Source: Chloroflexota bacterium (lineage in GTDB: Bacteria; Chloroflexota; Limnocylindria; Limnocylindrales; CSP1-4). Taken from it: DNA of 16,380 bases. Within the stretch, counting starts at the first letter, position 1; every line of letters begins with the position of its first letter. The DNA lies in assembly GCA_003158495.1 (NCBI GenBank), contig PMJT01000062.1, positions 11,662-28,041 on the forward strand. The letters run 5' to 3'. The position numbers and the translations under genes were made by a program. Under the pieces are notes generated by a model. It made no database searches, was not told the DNA's origin, and was given only the letters and a program-made list of their open reading frames with translations. Below, one piece after another: positions 1-7,218 of this stretch.

Positions 1-326
1 CGCGGCCCAACGAGCCGCATCTGGCCGCGGGCCACGTTCCAGAGCTGTGGTAGTTCGTCCAGCCGGAACCGGCGCAGCAGGCCGCCGACGCGGGTCACGC
101 GCGGGTCGCGGCCGGTGGTCACGCCGGGGCCGAGACCGGTCCGGGCCGCCTTCATCGTCCGCAGCTTGAGGCACCGGAACGGTTGGCCGCCGGCGCCCAT
201 GCGCTCGGCCTGGTAGAGAAAGGGGCCGCGGCTGTCGACGCGAACGGCAAGCGCCAGTGCCAGGAGCAGCGGGGCAGTCAGGACGGCCAGCACGAGGGCT
301 ATGGCACGCTGCACGGGATCAGGCAT
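1..326 (-). CDS. Bacterial sugar transferase (phosphoglycosyl transferase), C-terminus cut by window edge
   Basis: This family moves a sugar-1-phosphate from a nucleotide sugar to undecaprenyl phosphate, the first membrane step of polysaccharide synthesis. About 108 codons are present. The protein starts MPDPVQRAIALVLAVL, giving one N-terminal hydrophobic segment (about residues 8-30), then shows hallmarks of the family: GPFLYQAERMG, FRCLKLRTMK, DPRVTRVGGLLRRFRLDELP, and QLWNVARGQMRLVGPR at the edge. The start is well fixed: an in-frame TGA lies about 20 nt upstream of this ATG. With only one membrane segment it resembles the small PglC-like monotopic enzymes rather than the large WbaP/WcaJ type. 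It is divergent from the flippase at 420. A TAGCAT box on this strand (positions 362-357) could be its -10, giving a short leader. The family call is firm; the sugar is unknown. Confidence 0.93.
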   Translation of the reverse strand, partial: MPDPVQRAIALVLAVLTAPLLLALALAVRVDSRGPFLYQAERMGAGGQPFRCLKLRTMKAARTGLGPGVTTGRDPRVTRVGGLLRRFRLDELPQLWNVARGQMRLVGP

Positions 327-407
327 GGGCGGTGAGGGATGCTCTCATCTCCGCCGATGCTACTCGGTCGGAGTGGCGCTCGCTCCGGAGCGGGGCGGGG
401 GAACGTG

Positions 408-413
408 TATATT
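408..413 (+). promoter_or_regulatory. -10 box (TATATT) for a leaderless flippase transcript
   Basis: TATATT lies 6 nt before the ATG at 420. This spacing puts the likely transcription start at or next to the start codon, and no Shine-Dalgarno-like sequence is present. The same layout is seen before five other genes in the window. No convincing -35 is seen. Confidence 0.6.
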
Positions 414-419
414 CGCCCA

Positions 420-1877
420 ATGTCCGCCACTCCCGACACCGCCGAACTCGATCCGAGCGCGCTTCCGGCCCGTGCCGGCTGGGCCAACGACACGTCGCTG
501 TTCGCTTCTCGAGTGGCGGTGATTTTCGCCACGAAGATCGGCGTCTTCCTGATGGGCGGCGCGACACTCTTCCTCGTGGCCGCGCTGCTGGACCCGGGCC
601 CGGCAGGCGAGTACAGCCTGCTCCAGACGTGGATCGGGATGCTCTTTGCGTTCGGGCAACTCGGGATGCCATCGGCGATGACGTTCATGGCCGGCCGCGG
701 CGGATCCGTCGCGGCGCTTCAGCGCATCGCCATCGGGCTCACGATCGGCCTTTCGCTGGCTCTGGCCGCAGTAGTCCTGGCGGCCCTGCCGTTCCTGCAG
801 GACACGGTGCTGCGGGCTCTCGGCGGTGGCAGCGCTACGGCATCGAGCGATCTGCTGAAGCTGCTCCTGGCCGCCGTGCCGATGCTGCTGATCTCGCAAT
901 TCGGGGCCGGCGTCCTGTACACGCACGGCCTCAACCGTGCCTACAACAGGATCCAGCTGCTCGTCGCGGCATCGATGCTCATACTCACCGGGATCCTGAT
1001 CGGGTTCGTTCCGTTCGGTGTAGGCGGGGCGGTCACTGCCTATCTCGTCGCCAATGCCCTGGGGGCAGTCGCTGTCCTGTATGAAGTGAACAGGCTGGCG
1101 CGTCGATCCAGGGACTCGGCCGACGGGCAGGTTTCACTCACGGCCTTCGCCGCGTACGGTCTGAAGCTCTACCCGCAGAGCATCACCACGTTCTTCAGCT
1201 ATCGCGCCGACGTGTTGTTGTTGAGCTGGCTGCTCGGCGACCCGAAGCTCATCATCTATTACGGCGTTGCGGTCAAGATCGCGGAGATGACCTTCTACGT
1301 CCCGGACTCGATCGCCGCCATGCTCTACCCGGCGATCTCGGCGTCCACGAAGGTGGAGGCCGACAGGCTGGCGACGTCGGTCTCGCGGCTGGCGATGCTG
1401 CTGACGTTCCTGGTCGCGGTAGCGATCATCCCGGCCGGTTGCGTGGCTATCTGGGTCCTGCTGAGACCCGAATACCACGCCGCGATTCCCGCGCTGCTCG
1501 TCATCATGCCCGGAATCCTGTCGCTCAGCCTGTCCAAAGTCCTGGCCTGTTACGTGTCCGGGTTGGGCCGGCCCGTCGCAACCACGGCAGCCGGGATGGT
1601 TGGCCTGTCCGTCAACCTGGTTGTGAACCTGATCCTGATTCCGCGGTGGGGGATCGTCGGCGCGTCGGCGGCGTCCCTCGTCTCCTACAGCTGCCACGCC
1701 GCGATCCTGCTGGCGATCTCGAGCCGCTGGGCCCACGTGTCGCCGTTCGCCTTCATCCTGCCGCGTCGCGCCGAATTCACCCGGGTGTGGGGGTCGGCCC
1801 GGGGCGTCCTGGCCATCGTGCGCGCCATGTTGTGGCGGCGCGGCCGGCCAGCCGGCGGGACCGCCGTCGGCGGGTAG
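420..1877 (+). CDS. Wzx/MurJ-like polysaccharide flippase (oligosaccharide transporter)
   Basis: This 485-residue integral membrane protein would flip lipid-linked sugar repeat units across the cytoplasmic membrane. A hydrophilic N-terminus of about 28 residues is followed by a long run of hydrophobic helices (about 12-14 by eye), starting with RVAVIFATKIGVFLMGGATLF. The short motif GPAGEYSLLQTW after helix 1 and GLGRPVATTAAGMVGLSVNLVVN with LIPRWGIVGASAASLVSY near the end are typical of the polysaccharide-synthesis family within the MATE/MOP superfamily. The frame is open back to an ATG at 339, but 420 is preferred: it follows a TATATT box by 6 nt, and the 339-419 stretch encodes an Arg/Gly/Ser-rich sequence unlike a conserved N-terminus. 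It is followed at 94 nt by the ligase/polymerase gene. The substrate is unknown; family call is strong. Confidence 0.9.
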   Translation: MSATPDTAELDPSALPARAGWANDTSLFASRVAVIFATKIGVFLMGGATLFLVAALLDPGPAGEYSLLQTWIGMLFAFGQLGMPSAMTFMAGRGGSVAALQRIAIGLTIGLSLALAAVVLAALPFLQDTVLRALGGGSATASSDLLKLLLAAVPMLLISQFGAGVLYTHGLNRAYNRIQLLVAASMLILTGILIGFVPFGVGGAVTAYLVANALGAVAVLYEVNRLARRSRDSADGQVSLTAFAAYGLKLYPQSITTFFSYRADVLLLSWLLGDPKLIIYYGVAVKIAEMTFYVPDSIAAMLYPAISASTKVEADRLATSVSRLAMLLTFLVAVAIIPAGCVAIWVLLRPEYHAAIPALLVIMPGILSLSLSKVLACYVSGLGRPVATTAAGMVGLSVNLVVNLILIPRWGIVGASAASLVSYSCHAAILLAISSRWAHVSPFAFILPRRAEFTRVWGSARGVLAIVRAMLWRRGRPAGGTAVGG

Positions 1878-1958
1878 GCACGAGAGCTTCGCCGGGCAGA
1901 CGGGACGGCGAGGCGCATGCGCGTGGCCCCCGAAAGAATCGGTCCCACGTGGATCGCT

Positions 1959-1964
1959 TACCAT
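1959..1964 (+). promoter_or_regulatory. -10 box (TACCAT) for a leaderless ligase/polymerase transcript
   Basis: TACCAT lies exactly 7 nt before the ATG at 1972. The identical hexamer recurs 7 nt before the polymerase X start at 14353 and 6 nt before the ATG at 16283. No Shine-Dalgarno sequence is present between the box and the ATG. Confidence 0.6.
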
Positions 1965-1971
1965 CGGCCGC

Positions 1972-3561
1972 ATGAAGACCGCTCTCCGCCGCATAGCTTC
2001 CGGCGTCATCGAATGGCTGCTCGCCGAAAGGCCCGATCGCGCCGTCATCGCCCTGGCCATCGTCGGCGCCGTCGCGACCGCCGCCGTTTGCCTGCCGCGC
2101 GGTTTCGAGCGCAGCGGCATCCAGGTTCCGGCCGTCGCGGCCTGGGGAATCATGGGCATCGGGGTCGTGCTCGCCATCCTGGCTGCCCTGCGTCCGTGGC
2201 CGGCACTGCTGGCCTGGATCGTCTTCATGCCGTTCTTCACCTCCGCGAGGATCGGTCCGGTCGTCGGTTGGATGCAGCTCACGAGCACGACGGTCATCCT
2301 GGCGACCCTGGCGTGTTCGTTCCTCCTGGGTTTCCGTCGGACACGGCCGAATACCCATGCCGGCCCGCTCGGTCTTGCCGCGGTGATGGCGGCCCTGGCG
2401 GTCCTCGCGACCGCGATTTCGCCGGATCTCTCGACGAGCGCCTCTATCACGCTCCACGGCATCGTCGAGCCGATCGTAGTGGGCGTGCTGATCGTCCTCG
2501 TCCTGCCGACGCTGCGGCAGCTGGTCGCGCTCGCCGGTGCCATGACCGCCTCGGTCGTGATCGCCGGCATGATCAACCTGGTTCGGATCGTCCTGGTCGT
2601 TCACCATCTGGGCGACTTCCAGGCGCTGCGGAACGAGTTCGGGCGGATCACCTTCTACAACGTCGGGCTGTTCGGGGCGATGCTGGTGACGGTCCTGCCG
2701 CTTATCGCGATCGTGATCGCCCGCCCGGCGCTCATCTCCGGGGCCATCGAGCGTGCTATCGGCACCGTCGCCGCGGCGTTCGGGCGGACCACGTCGGCAA
2801 TCCAATTCGGCGACGGAGCTTCGAAGCTGTTGCGGCTCGCCGCCGCGATCATCTTCGGGTTCCTGCTCCTCGAGATTGCCCTGACGTTCTCGAAGAGCGC
2901 CTGGATCGCTTGCGCCGTCGTCGGCCTGGGTCTGGCGGTGTTCCTGCCGCGCGACTGGCGGAGCCGCGGCATCGGGCTGGCGGGAATCGGCGCCGTCGCG
3001 ATCCTCTTCGTGCTGATCTCGGTGGTGACTAACGCTCCCACGAGCGACCGCAGCAACTCGTTCGATCCGAATTCGGCCGAGGGCGAGGCCTCAATAACGG
3101 CGCGGTTCCAGGCCACCAAGGCCGCCGTGCACATGGCCATAGACCATCCAATCCTTGGCGTGGGCCCCGGCTTGTTCGGGTACCAGTACGCCGGCCACTA
3201 CCGCAGCGCCGACGTAAAGGACCTGCTCCAGTCGGCCCACGACATGATCCCGAATATCGCCGCCGAGTACGGCGTGCCGCTCGCGCTGATCTTCAGCCTG
3301 ACGGTGCTGGCCGCGCTGCTCGCAGCACTGCGGACGTGGCTCAGCGGAGCCGGTCTGGCGCGGCTACTTGCCCTGGCGTTCGGGCTGTCCCTGCTTGCTT
3401 TCATGATCGTCGCCACGCTATTCGGCACGGACCTGTATAGGACCTATCGATACATGAACACCGATGTGGTGTTCCTCGGCCTGCTGCTGGGGTCGATTTC
3501 CGTCCTTGCCTCGCGGGCGAACGAAACGACCGACAGCCCAGGTGAGGGCGGGGCCGTCTAG
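1972..3561 (+). CDS. O-antigen ligase / Wzy-type polymerase-like membrane protein
   Basis: This 529-residue multi-pass protein has about a dozen hydrophobic segments, starting with AVIALAIVGAVATAAVCL. Proteins of this class (Wzy_C/WaaL) join lipid-linked repeat units to each other or to an acceptor on the outer face of the cytoplasmic membrane. The large external loop carries the expected signature DHPILGVGPGLFGYQYAG (residues 391-408), then a SAHDM segment with His423, matching the family pattern in which HPxxGxGxGxF is followed by an H-(N/D) motif and a helix. A hydrophilic stretch of about 35 residues (near residues 260-285, FGRTTSAIQFGDGASK) interrupts the helices. The sequence cannot tell ligase from polymerase; next to a flippase, polymerase is a fair guess. 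ATG 1972 is chosen from the TACCAT box 7 nt upstream. Confidence 0.85.
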   Translation: MKTALRRIASGVIEWLLAERPDRAVIALAIVGAVATAAVCLPRGFERSGIQVPAVAAWGIMGIGVVLAILAALRPWPALLAWIVFMPFFTSARIGPVVGWMQLTSTTVILATLACSFLLGFRRTRPNTHAGPLGLAAVMAALAVLATAISPDLSTSASITLHGIVEPIVVGVLIVLVLPTLRQLVALAGAMTASVVIAGMINLVRIVLVVHHLGDFQALRNEFGRITFYNVGLFGAMLVTVLPLIAIVIARPALISGAIERAIGTVAAAFGRTTSAIQFGDGASKLLRLAAAIIFGFLLLEIALTFSKSAWIACAVVGLGLAVFLPRDWRSRGIGLAGIGAVAILFVLISVVTNAPTSDRSNSFDPNSAEGEASITARFQATKAAVHMAIDHPILGVGPGLFGYQYAGHYRSADVKDLLQSAHDMIPNIAAEYGVPLALIFSLTVLAALLAALRTWLSGAGLARLLALAFGLSLLAFMIVATLFGTDLYRTYRYMNTDVVFLGLLLGSISVLASRANETTDSPGEGGAV

Positions 3562-3661
3562 CCCGACGCCGTCGACCCCGCGCGGCCGCGGCCGACTGTA
3601 GGTGGCCGAAATCACCCGCCGCCCCGCCTGGGCGGTGCCTGGGCCGCCGGTTCGCATCTCG

Positions 3662-3667
3662 TATGCT
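3662..3667 (+). promoter_or_regulatory. -10 box (TATGCT) for a leaderless glycosyltransferase transcript
   Basis: TATGCT lies 8 nt before the ATG at 3676, with no Shine-Dalgarno-like sequence between. It fits the TANNNT plus 6-8 nt layout seen elsewhere in the window. It suggests this gene has its own promoter although it lies only 114 nt after the ligase gene. Confidence 0.5.
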
Positions 3668-3675
3668 GTGGCGAC

Positions 3676-4749
3676 ATGGACGCTGCCCCCGAACCAACGG
3701 CCGCCGGTGCGGCCCACCGGCCGATTCGGCTCCTCTTCGTCACGAGCCTGTATCCCACGCCGGACCGCCCGCAGATGGGCGCCTTTGTCGCCCGACGCGT
3801 GGATGAGCTGAGAAGCCGAGGCGTGGAAGTCGTGGTTGCCGCGCCTTCCAACTACTCCCACTCGATCCTGCGGCGGCATCTCGGCATATTGCACACAGCG
3901 CTCACGGCCAGGGGTCGTTTCGACGGCGTCGAAGGCCACGTGGTGTATCCGACGGGATTGATCGCATGGCTGGCCGCGCGTCTTCGCCGCAGGCCCGTCC
4001 TGCTCTACGCTCACGGCTCCGACGTGCTGGTTGCGGCACGGAAGTCCCGTCTGCACGCCCGCCTGGCTCGTTTCGCCGTCGCCCACGCGGATGCTCGCGT
4101 CGCCAACTCGTTTTGGGTCGCCGACGCCGTTGCCGCCCTCGGCCGAACCGCGCAAGTCATTCCGCCCGGGGTCGATCTGGACCGCTTTAAGCCGGAGGAC
4201 GAGGGTGCGGCTCGCGATCGCCTCGGGCTGGACCACGACGCGAGGATTGCGCTGTTCATTGGCGGTCTGGTTCAGATCAAGGGCCCGGACGTCTTCGCCG
4301 AGGCGATGACTGGTGCGAAGGGCTGGCTGGGCATCGTCGTCGGCGACGGGCCGCTGGCCGACCGCGTCGCCGCGTCGGGGTCCGTGGCGGTCTACCCCGC
4401 GGTTTCCCCCGACCAGGTGCCGGAGTGGCTCACCGCCGCGGACATCGTCGTCGTTCCGTCGCGTGGAGAGGGCCTGGGCCTGGCCGCGGTCGAAGCGCTC
4501 GCCTGCGGTAGACCGGTCGTGGCCTCGAACGTCGGCGGATTGCCCGAGGTCGTGCACGACGGAGCGAACGGCCTGCTCGTGCCCGTGGGTGATGCCGCGG
4601 CTCTCCGTGTCGCGATCGAGAGGCTCTCGGAAGAACCGATCCGGACCGCGCTAGGGAAGGCCGGGCCCGGGTCCGTGGCGTCACACGGCATCATCGAGGT
4701 TACAGATTCGATGGCGAAGGCCTGGCGCAGACTTGGAGTCGCGCTCTAG
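3676..4749 (+). CDS. Glycosyltransferase, GT-B fold, GT4-like
   Basis: This 357-residue enzyme would add a sugar from a nucleotide donor to a lipid-linked glycan at the inner face of the membrane. After a 16-residue hydrophilic start, IRLLFVTSLYPTPDRPQMG is the first Rossmann strand and loop; the N-domain continues through VLLYAHGSDV. The linker has VANSFWVADAV and VIPPGVDLDRFKP, then the C-domain carries LFIGGLVQIKGPDV and the retaining-enzyme motif E265-x7-E273 (EGLGLAAVEALACGRPVVAS), followed by VGGLPEVVHDGANGLLV. Length is normal for GT4. It ends 4 nt from the stop codon of the opposing gene, so the two are tail to tail with no room for a separate terminator. Donor and acceptor sugars cannot be read from the sequence. 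Confidence 0.92.
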   Translation: MDAAPEPTAAGAAHRPIRLLFVTSLYPTPDRPQMGAFVARRVDELRSRGVEVVVAAPSNYSHSILRRHLGILHTALTARGRFDGVEGHVVYPTGLIAWLAARLRRRPVLLYAHGSDVLVAARKSRLHARLARFAVAHADARVANSFWVADAVAALGRTAQVIPPGVDLDRFKPEDEGAARDRLGLDHDARIALFIGGLVQIKGPDVFAEAMTGAKGWLGIVVGDGPLADRVAASGSVAVYPAVSPDQVPEWLTAADIVVVPSRGEGLGLAAVEALACGRPVVASNVGGLPEVVHDGANGLLVPVGDAAALRVAIERLSEEPIRTALGKAGPGSVASHGIIEVTDSMAKAWRRLGVAL

Positions 4750-4753
4750 CGTC

Positions 4754-5815
4754 TCAGTTCTTGCCGGCCAGCCGAGCTACTTCGGCGTAAACGGCCTCCA
4801 TACGGTCGACGCACTCGTCCCACCGGTACTCGGCCACGACCAGGCGGCGACCAGCGTCCCCGAGTCGGGCTCGAAGCCCAGGGTCCGCAATGACACGCGC
4901 CAGCGCCAAGGCCAGGGCGTCCGCATCGTCAGGGGGTACGAGAATCCCGGTCTCGCCATCGACGACGATCTCGGGGATCCCGCCTACCCTCGTGGCGATT
5001 ACCGGCAGGCCCGACGCCGACGCTTCGGCAGCCGCCACGCCCCAGGCCTCCCGCCGCGACGGCATCACGAAGACGTCGAGGTCGGCCAGCATCGACACGA
5101 CCTCCGCGTGGGATAGCCGGCCCGGGAATCGAACCCGATCTCGAAGGCCGAGGGTCGCGACTCGATCCTCCAGCGCGGCCTTCATCCCATCGCCGCCTGC
5201 CAGGACCGCCTCGAAAGCCAGGTCGGACGGCAACCGGCCGAGGGCCTCGATCAGCAAGTCGGGTCCATAACCCTCCGCCAGCCTCACCTTTGCGAAGCCG
5301 ATTCGGATCGCGCCGGGACGGCGCTCTCCGCCGGGCGGCCGGAAGAGGTTGGTGTCGATTCCGAACGGAATCACGACGGCCTCCGCGCCGAAACGGCGCC
5401 GGACCGTGTCCGCCAGGTACTTGGACGTGGCGGTGAGGCGGTCGGCGCCGTGGAAAAGGGCTGCCTGCTGGCGGCCACGGAGTCGAGATACCAGCCCCGA
5501 ACCTTCCGTGGTGACGTCGGTGCCCCAGGCGTGCAGCACGATCGGATGAATCCCTCGCATTCCGGTGCTGAGCAGACCACTGGGAATGCCGTGAACCGCG
5601 ACGAGCCCGTTCGGTCTGTGGGCGACATCCGCCATGGCCCGGCGGAGCTCCAGGAACGCCGAAGCCTTCTGTAGCGGGGACCGGCCCCGTCCCGACAGGT
5701 CAATCGGGACGATGGTGTGGCCGCGCGCGCCCATGGCGTCGGCCCAGCGCTGTATGTGGACGCTCGCCTGGTTGCCCACGAGGCCAAGAGTGATCGAATG
5801 CGTCGTTCGGCTCAT
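4754..5815 (-). CDS. Glycosyltransferase, GT-B fold, GT4-like, on the opposite strand
   Basis: This 353-residue enzyme belongs to the same broad GT4 class as the gene at 3676 but is clearly distinct in sequence. It starts MSRTTHSITLGLVGNQASVHIQRWA, where the early 'ASVHIQRWA' loop is common in GT4 enzymes acting on polysaccharide units. VLHAWGTDV (residues 93-101), ADRLTATSKYLAD, VIPFGIDTNLFRP, VRFPGRLSHAEVVSMLADLD and the E256-x7-E264 motif (EAWGVAAAEA) followed by VGGIPEIVVDGETG define the fold. An in-frame TAA lies upstream, and ATG 5815 is the first usable start, about 50 nt after a TAATCT box. A GGAG sits very close to the ATG. It is the only gene of the locus from 420 to 8213 on this strand, so it must be transcribed separately. 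Confidence 0.9.
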   Translation of the reverse strand: MSRTTHSITLGLVGNQASVHIQRWADAMGARGHTIVPIDLSGRGRSPLQKASAFLELRRAMADVAHRPNGLVAVHGIPSGLLSTGMRGIHPIVLHAWGTDVTTEGSGLVSRLRGRQQAALFHGADRLTATSKYLADTVRRRFGAEAVVIPFGIDTNLFRPPGGERRPGAIRIGFAKVRLAEGYGPDLLIEALGRLPSDLAFEAVLAGGDGMKAALEDRVATLGLRDRVRFPGRLSHAEVVSMLADLDVFVMPSRREAWGVAAAEASASGLPVIATRVGGIPEIVVDGETGILVPPDDADALALALARVIADPGLRARLGDAGRRLVVAEYRWDECVDRMEAVYAEVARLAGKN

Positions 5816-5867
5816 CGGCTCCGTCTCTTCGCGTTCGGCCGTCTGGCGGACGGGTTAGGCGGCGGCA

Positions 5868-5873
5868 AGATTA
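5868..5873 (-). promoter_or_regulatory. Possible -10 box (TAATCT) for the inverted glycosyltransferase
   Basis: On the minus strand TAATCT lies about 50 nt before the ATG at 5815, which would give a leader of roughly 45 nt with a GGAG next to the start. On the plus strand the overlapping hexamer TACCAT (5872-5877) has the same sequence as the -10 boxes at 1959, 14340 and 16271 but has no start codon 6-8 nt after it. The two may form back-to-back promoters. This is inferred from short motifs only. Confidence 0.35.
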
Positions 5874-5957
5874 CCATCGGCCCTCATCCTTCACCGGCAT
5901 CGGGAAGGGCCCGGCCGGCGGCTCGCCCACGACGGGCCGATGCCGACTCGCTTCTTG

Positions 5958-5963
5958 TAGACT
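5958..5963 (+). promoter_or_regulatory. -10 box (TAGACT) for a leaderless glycosyltransferase transcript
   Basis: TAGACT lies 7 nt before the ATG at 5971, with GC-only sequence between and no Shine-Dalgarno. It would drive the two-gene unit 5971-8213. Confidence 0.5.
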
Positions 5964-5970
5964 CGCGGCC

Positions 5971-7218
5971 ATGGGTTCCTTGCGAGTCGCGATGCTCCTC
6001 TACGGCGACATCGAGCACGACGCGCGCGTGCGCCGTGAGGCCTCGGCGCTGATTGCCGCCGGCCACGAAGTGATCATCGCCGTGCTTGCCTCATCGCCTG
6101 CAGATGCGACCAGGAGGCTCGATGGGGCGCGTATTGTGCCGGTCTCCCCGGGCCGCCGCGGCACGAGGCCGGGGTCGAAGAGCCCATTCATGTCTCGCGT
6201 GAGAGTGCCTCTCGTCGGTACCGTTGGGCGGATGGTCGCGGGCTTGAGGTGGCTAGTCGGCTACGTGACCACGTATCTCGCCTGGCGGCGCGAGGCGGTA
6301 CGCCTCCTCCCTCCTGCGGACGTCTGGCACGGCCATGACTTTTTGGGCCTCCTCGCGGCGCAGAGCCTGAGGGCCCGACACGGCGGGAAGCTCGTCTACG
6401 ACAGTCACGAACTCTTCGGCGAGACGGTCACAGCGTCCAGGATGCCGTGGCCGGCGCGGAAGCTTCTGGCGTGGATAGAGGGACGGGCTGCTCGGAACGC
6501 CGACGTCGTGATCACAGTGAACGACGCGGTCGCGGCCGAGCTGGGCCGGCGCTTCCGGGTCAAGCCGGCCGTCGTCATGAACTGCCCGCCGCTCCGCGCT
6601 CGCGACGTCGGGCCGGGCGTCATGCGCGCTGTGCTCGGCCTGGGCGACCGCCAGGTCGTGCTGCACCACGGCGCGCTCCAGCTGGGTCGTGGCATCGAGC
6701 AGCTGATAGCCGCGACGGCGCTGCTGCCGGCCGAAGTTGCGGTCGTCATCCTCGGCTACGGCGACAGATACGAGGTGGCCGCCACCGCGGCTTCGACGAA
6801 CCTGGCCGGGCGTCTCTACGTCCATCCGGCCGTCCCGGTCGATGAGCTCGGCAGCTGGGTACAGGACGCCACGATCGGTGTACTGCCTTTCCAGCCGGCG
6901 ACCCTCAACATCAAGCTGAGCACGCCGACCAAGATGTTCGAGTACCTCGAGCGCGGCGTGCCCATGGTCGCTTGCGACTTTCCTTCGATCCGCCAGATCG
7001 TGGAAGAGGCCGACGCGGGGATCATCTGCGACACGACGCGGCCCGATGCGATCGCTTCGGCCATTCGCGAGTTGCTGGGCGAACCGCCGGAACGGCTGGC
7101 GGCCCGGCGGTTCGCTGCCCGAAAGGCGGCTGAGACCAAATACAACTGGCAGGCGCAGGCGGACACGCTTGCGATGCTCTACAGGAAGCTCGAAGTCGGG
7201 GATAAGGGAGCCGCGTGA
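5971..7218 (+). CDS. Glycosyltransferase, GT-B fold (GT4-like, probable family 1 C-domain)
   Basis: This 415-residue enzyme starts MGSLRVAMLLYGDIEHDARVR, a common opening for this subgroup, with D and R in the 'HDARVRREA' loop near the glycine-rich turn. The N-domain has VWHGHDFLGLLAA (residues 118-130) and KLVYDSHELFGET (140-152). The C-domain has VLHHGALQLGRGIEQLI, a short IGVLPFQPATLNIKLSTPTK stretch and KMFEYLERGVPMVACDFPSI, the donor-binding region of this branch, where the usual E-x7-E is replaced by an S/T-x-K-x-FEY-type arrangement (E324 in KMFEY). It is slightly longer than the other two because of a basic insertion (residues 60-105). Its stop overlaps the start of the next gene as GTGA, so the two are translationally coupled. 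Specificity is unknown. Confidence 0.9.
   Translation: MGSLRVAMLLYGDIEHDARVRREASALIAAGHEVIIAVLASSPADATRRLDGARIVPVSPGRRGTRPGSKSPFMSRVRVPLVGTVGRMVAGLRWLVGYVTTYLAWRREAVRLLPPADVWHGHDFLGLLAAQSLRARHGGKLVYDSHELFGETVTASRMPWPARKLLAWIEGRAARNADVVITVNDAVAAELGRRFRVKPAVVMNCPPLRARDVGPGVMRAVLGLGDRQVVLHHGALQLGRGIEQLIAATALLPAEVAVVILGYGDRYEVAATAASTNLAGRLYVHPAVPVDELGSWVQDATIGVLPFQPATLNIKLSTPTKMFEYLERGVPMVACDFPSIRQIVEEADAGIICDTTRPDAIASAIRELLGEPPERLAARRFAARKAAETKYNWQAQADTLAMLYRKLEVGDKGAA

Noticed and set aside
339..419. Upstream ATG start (339) for the flippase
   Set aside because: The extra 27 residues are Arg/Gly/Ser-rich and uncharacteristic, and the TATATT box at 408-413 would lie inside the gene.
1134..2576. 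480-codon open frame on the minus strand
   Set aside because: It lies wholly opposite the flippase and ligase genes, is rich in Arg, Asp, Gly and Gln in low-complexity runs, and has no domain. It is a shadow of GC-biased codon use.
3562..3660. GC-rich inverted repeats after the ligase gene as a terminator
   Set aside because: Several short overlapping stems can be drawn in this GC-rich gap, but none is dominant and there is no T-run.
3418..4557. 379-codon minus-strand open frame
   Set aside because: Opposite a clear GT4 gene; the composition is Arg/Gly/Asp/His-rich with no recognisable motif.
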